A stretch of DNA of 6,322 bases from an uncultured Sulfurovum sp. Its GTDB lineage: Bacteria > Campylobacterota > Campylobacteria > Campylobacterales > Sulfurovaceae. The position numbers and the translations under genes are program-made. How positions within the stretch are numbered: position 1 is the first letter of the stretch; the number at the start of each line of letters is the position of its first letter. The notes beneath the pieces are model-generated. The model did no database searches. It was not told where the DNA came from and saw only the letters and a program-made list of their open reading frames with translations. Positions 6,196 to 6,322 of the stretch are shown here, in pieces. The stretch spans positions 1-6,322 of the forward strand of contig CACVAR010000154.1 of NCBI GenBank assembly GCA_902727905.1, read 5' to 3'.

Positions 6196-6322
6196 AATAC
6201 TATAGCCCTAAACGGGTCTATGCTGTTTTTGCTTTTATGTTAACGCTTTATTTAATTATAAAACGTAAAGAGAAATTTTGGGGCATAAAACCCCTTTCAC
6301 CCCTTGCCCTAAAACAGAGTGT
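6183..6322 (+). CDS. N-terminus of a probable ABC1/UbiB-family kinase (runs off right edge, apparent AUC start)
   Basis: A reading frame different from the phasin-like gene stays open to the window edge (46 codons). It reads KQLKYYSPKRVYAVFAF (2-18), a hydrophobic stretch MLTLYLII (19-26), then basic KRKEKFWGIKPLSP (27-40). This resembles the start of ABC1/ADCK/UbiB-type atypical kinases, with YSP-R near the N-terminus and a basic stretch before the conserved kinase-like core, which lies outside the window. No ATG, GTG or TTG is available at the expected start. An ATC at 6183-6185 lies 6 nt after AGAGGA (6171-6176), ideal Shine-Dalgarno spacing, and overlaps the phasin-like gene by 13 nt. The first in-frame ATG, at 6237, would drop 18 residues including the YSPKR motif and has no ribosome-binding site. 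The family call rests on a short stretch and is tentative. UbiB-type proteins assist quinone biosynthesis. Confidence 0.58.
   Translation, partial: MKQLKYYSPKRVYAVFAFMLTLYLIIKRKEKFWGIKPLSPLALKQS

Overview
The window is AT-rich, compact DNA whose proteins resemble those of the Campylobacterota (Sulfurimonas/Sulfurovum/Arcobacter-like epsilonproteobacteria). That placement is inferred from protein character, the small phasin-like gene next to an ABC1-kinase-like start, and -10 boxes without a clear -35; no marker gene settles it. There are seven protein-coding features, two of them cut by the window edges. I see no RNA gene, CRISPR array or insertion sequence.

Layout. Positions 1-422 (minus strand) hold the start of an AraC-family regulator, divergent from a biotin carboxylase subunit at 572-1993. 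The shared 149-bp spacer carries AGCAT repeats beside the regulator start and a TATAAT box for the carboxylase. After a 134-bp gap with a hairpin comes 2128-3636, a fusion of thiamine-phosphate synthase (ThiE) with a THI5/ThiY-like pyrimidine-binding domain. A renalase-like FAD oxidoreductase (3643-4575) follows 6 bp later. This pair converges on a minus-strand PPP-type metallophosphoesterase (4588-5787) that ends in a TIGR03643/DUF2805-like domain. A divergent 135-bp spacer leads to a small phasin-like coiled-coil gene (5923-6195), overlapped by what looks like the N-terminus of an ABC1/UbiB-type kinase running off the right end.

How the genes may work together. The thiE fusion and the FAD oxidoreductase look like one transcription unit for thiamine pyrimidine handling: ThiE joins HMP-PP to the thiazole phosphate, the fused domain belongs to a family that binds HMP-like pyrimidines, and the flavoprotein's role is unknown. 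The fused domain has no signal peptide, so it should act in the cytoplasm, unlike an ordinary ABC-transporter binding protein. The phasin-like and kinase-like genes also appear translationally linked. The carboxylase, AraC regulator and phosphatase show no evident link to these pairs.

Best leads: the ThiE-THI5/ThiY fusion with an internal ribosome-binding site at the domain junction, its pairing with a renalase-like flavoprotein, the phosphatase-DUF2805 fusion, and an apparent AUC start codon for the ABC1-kinase-like gene.
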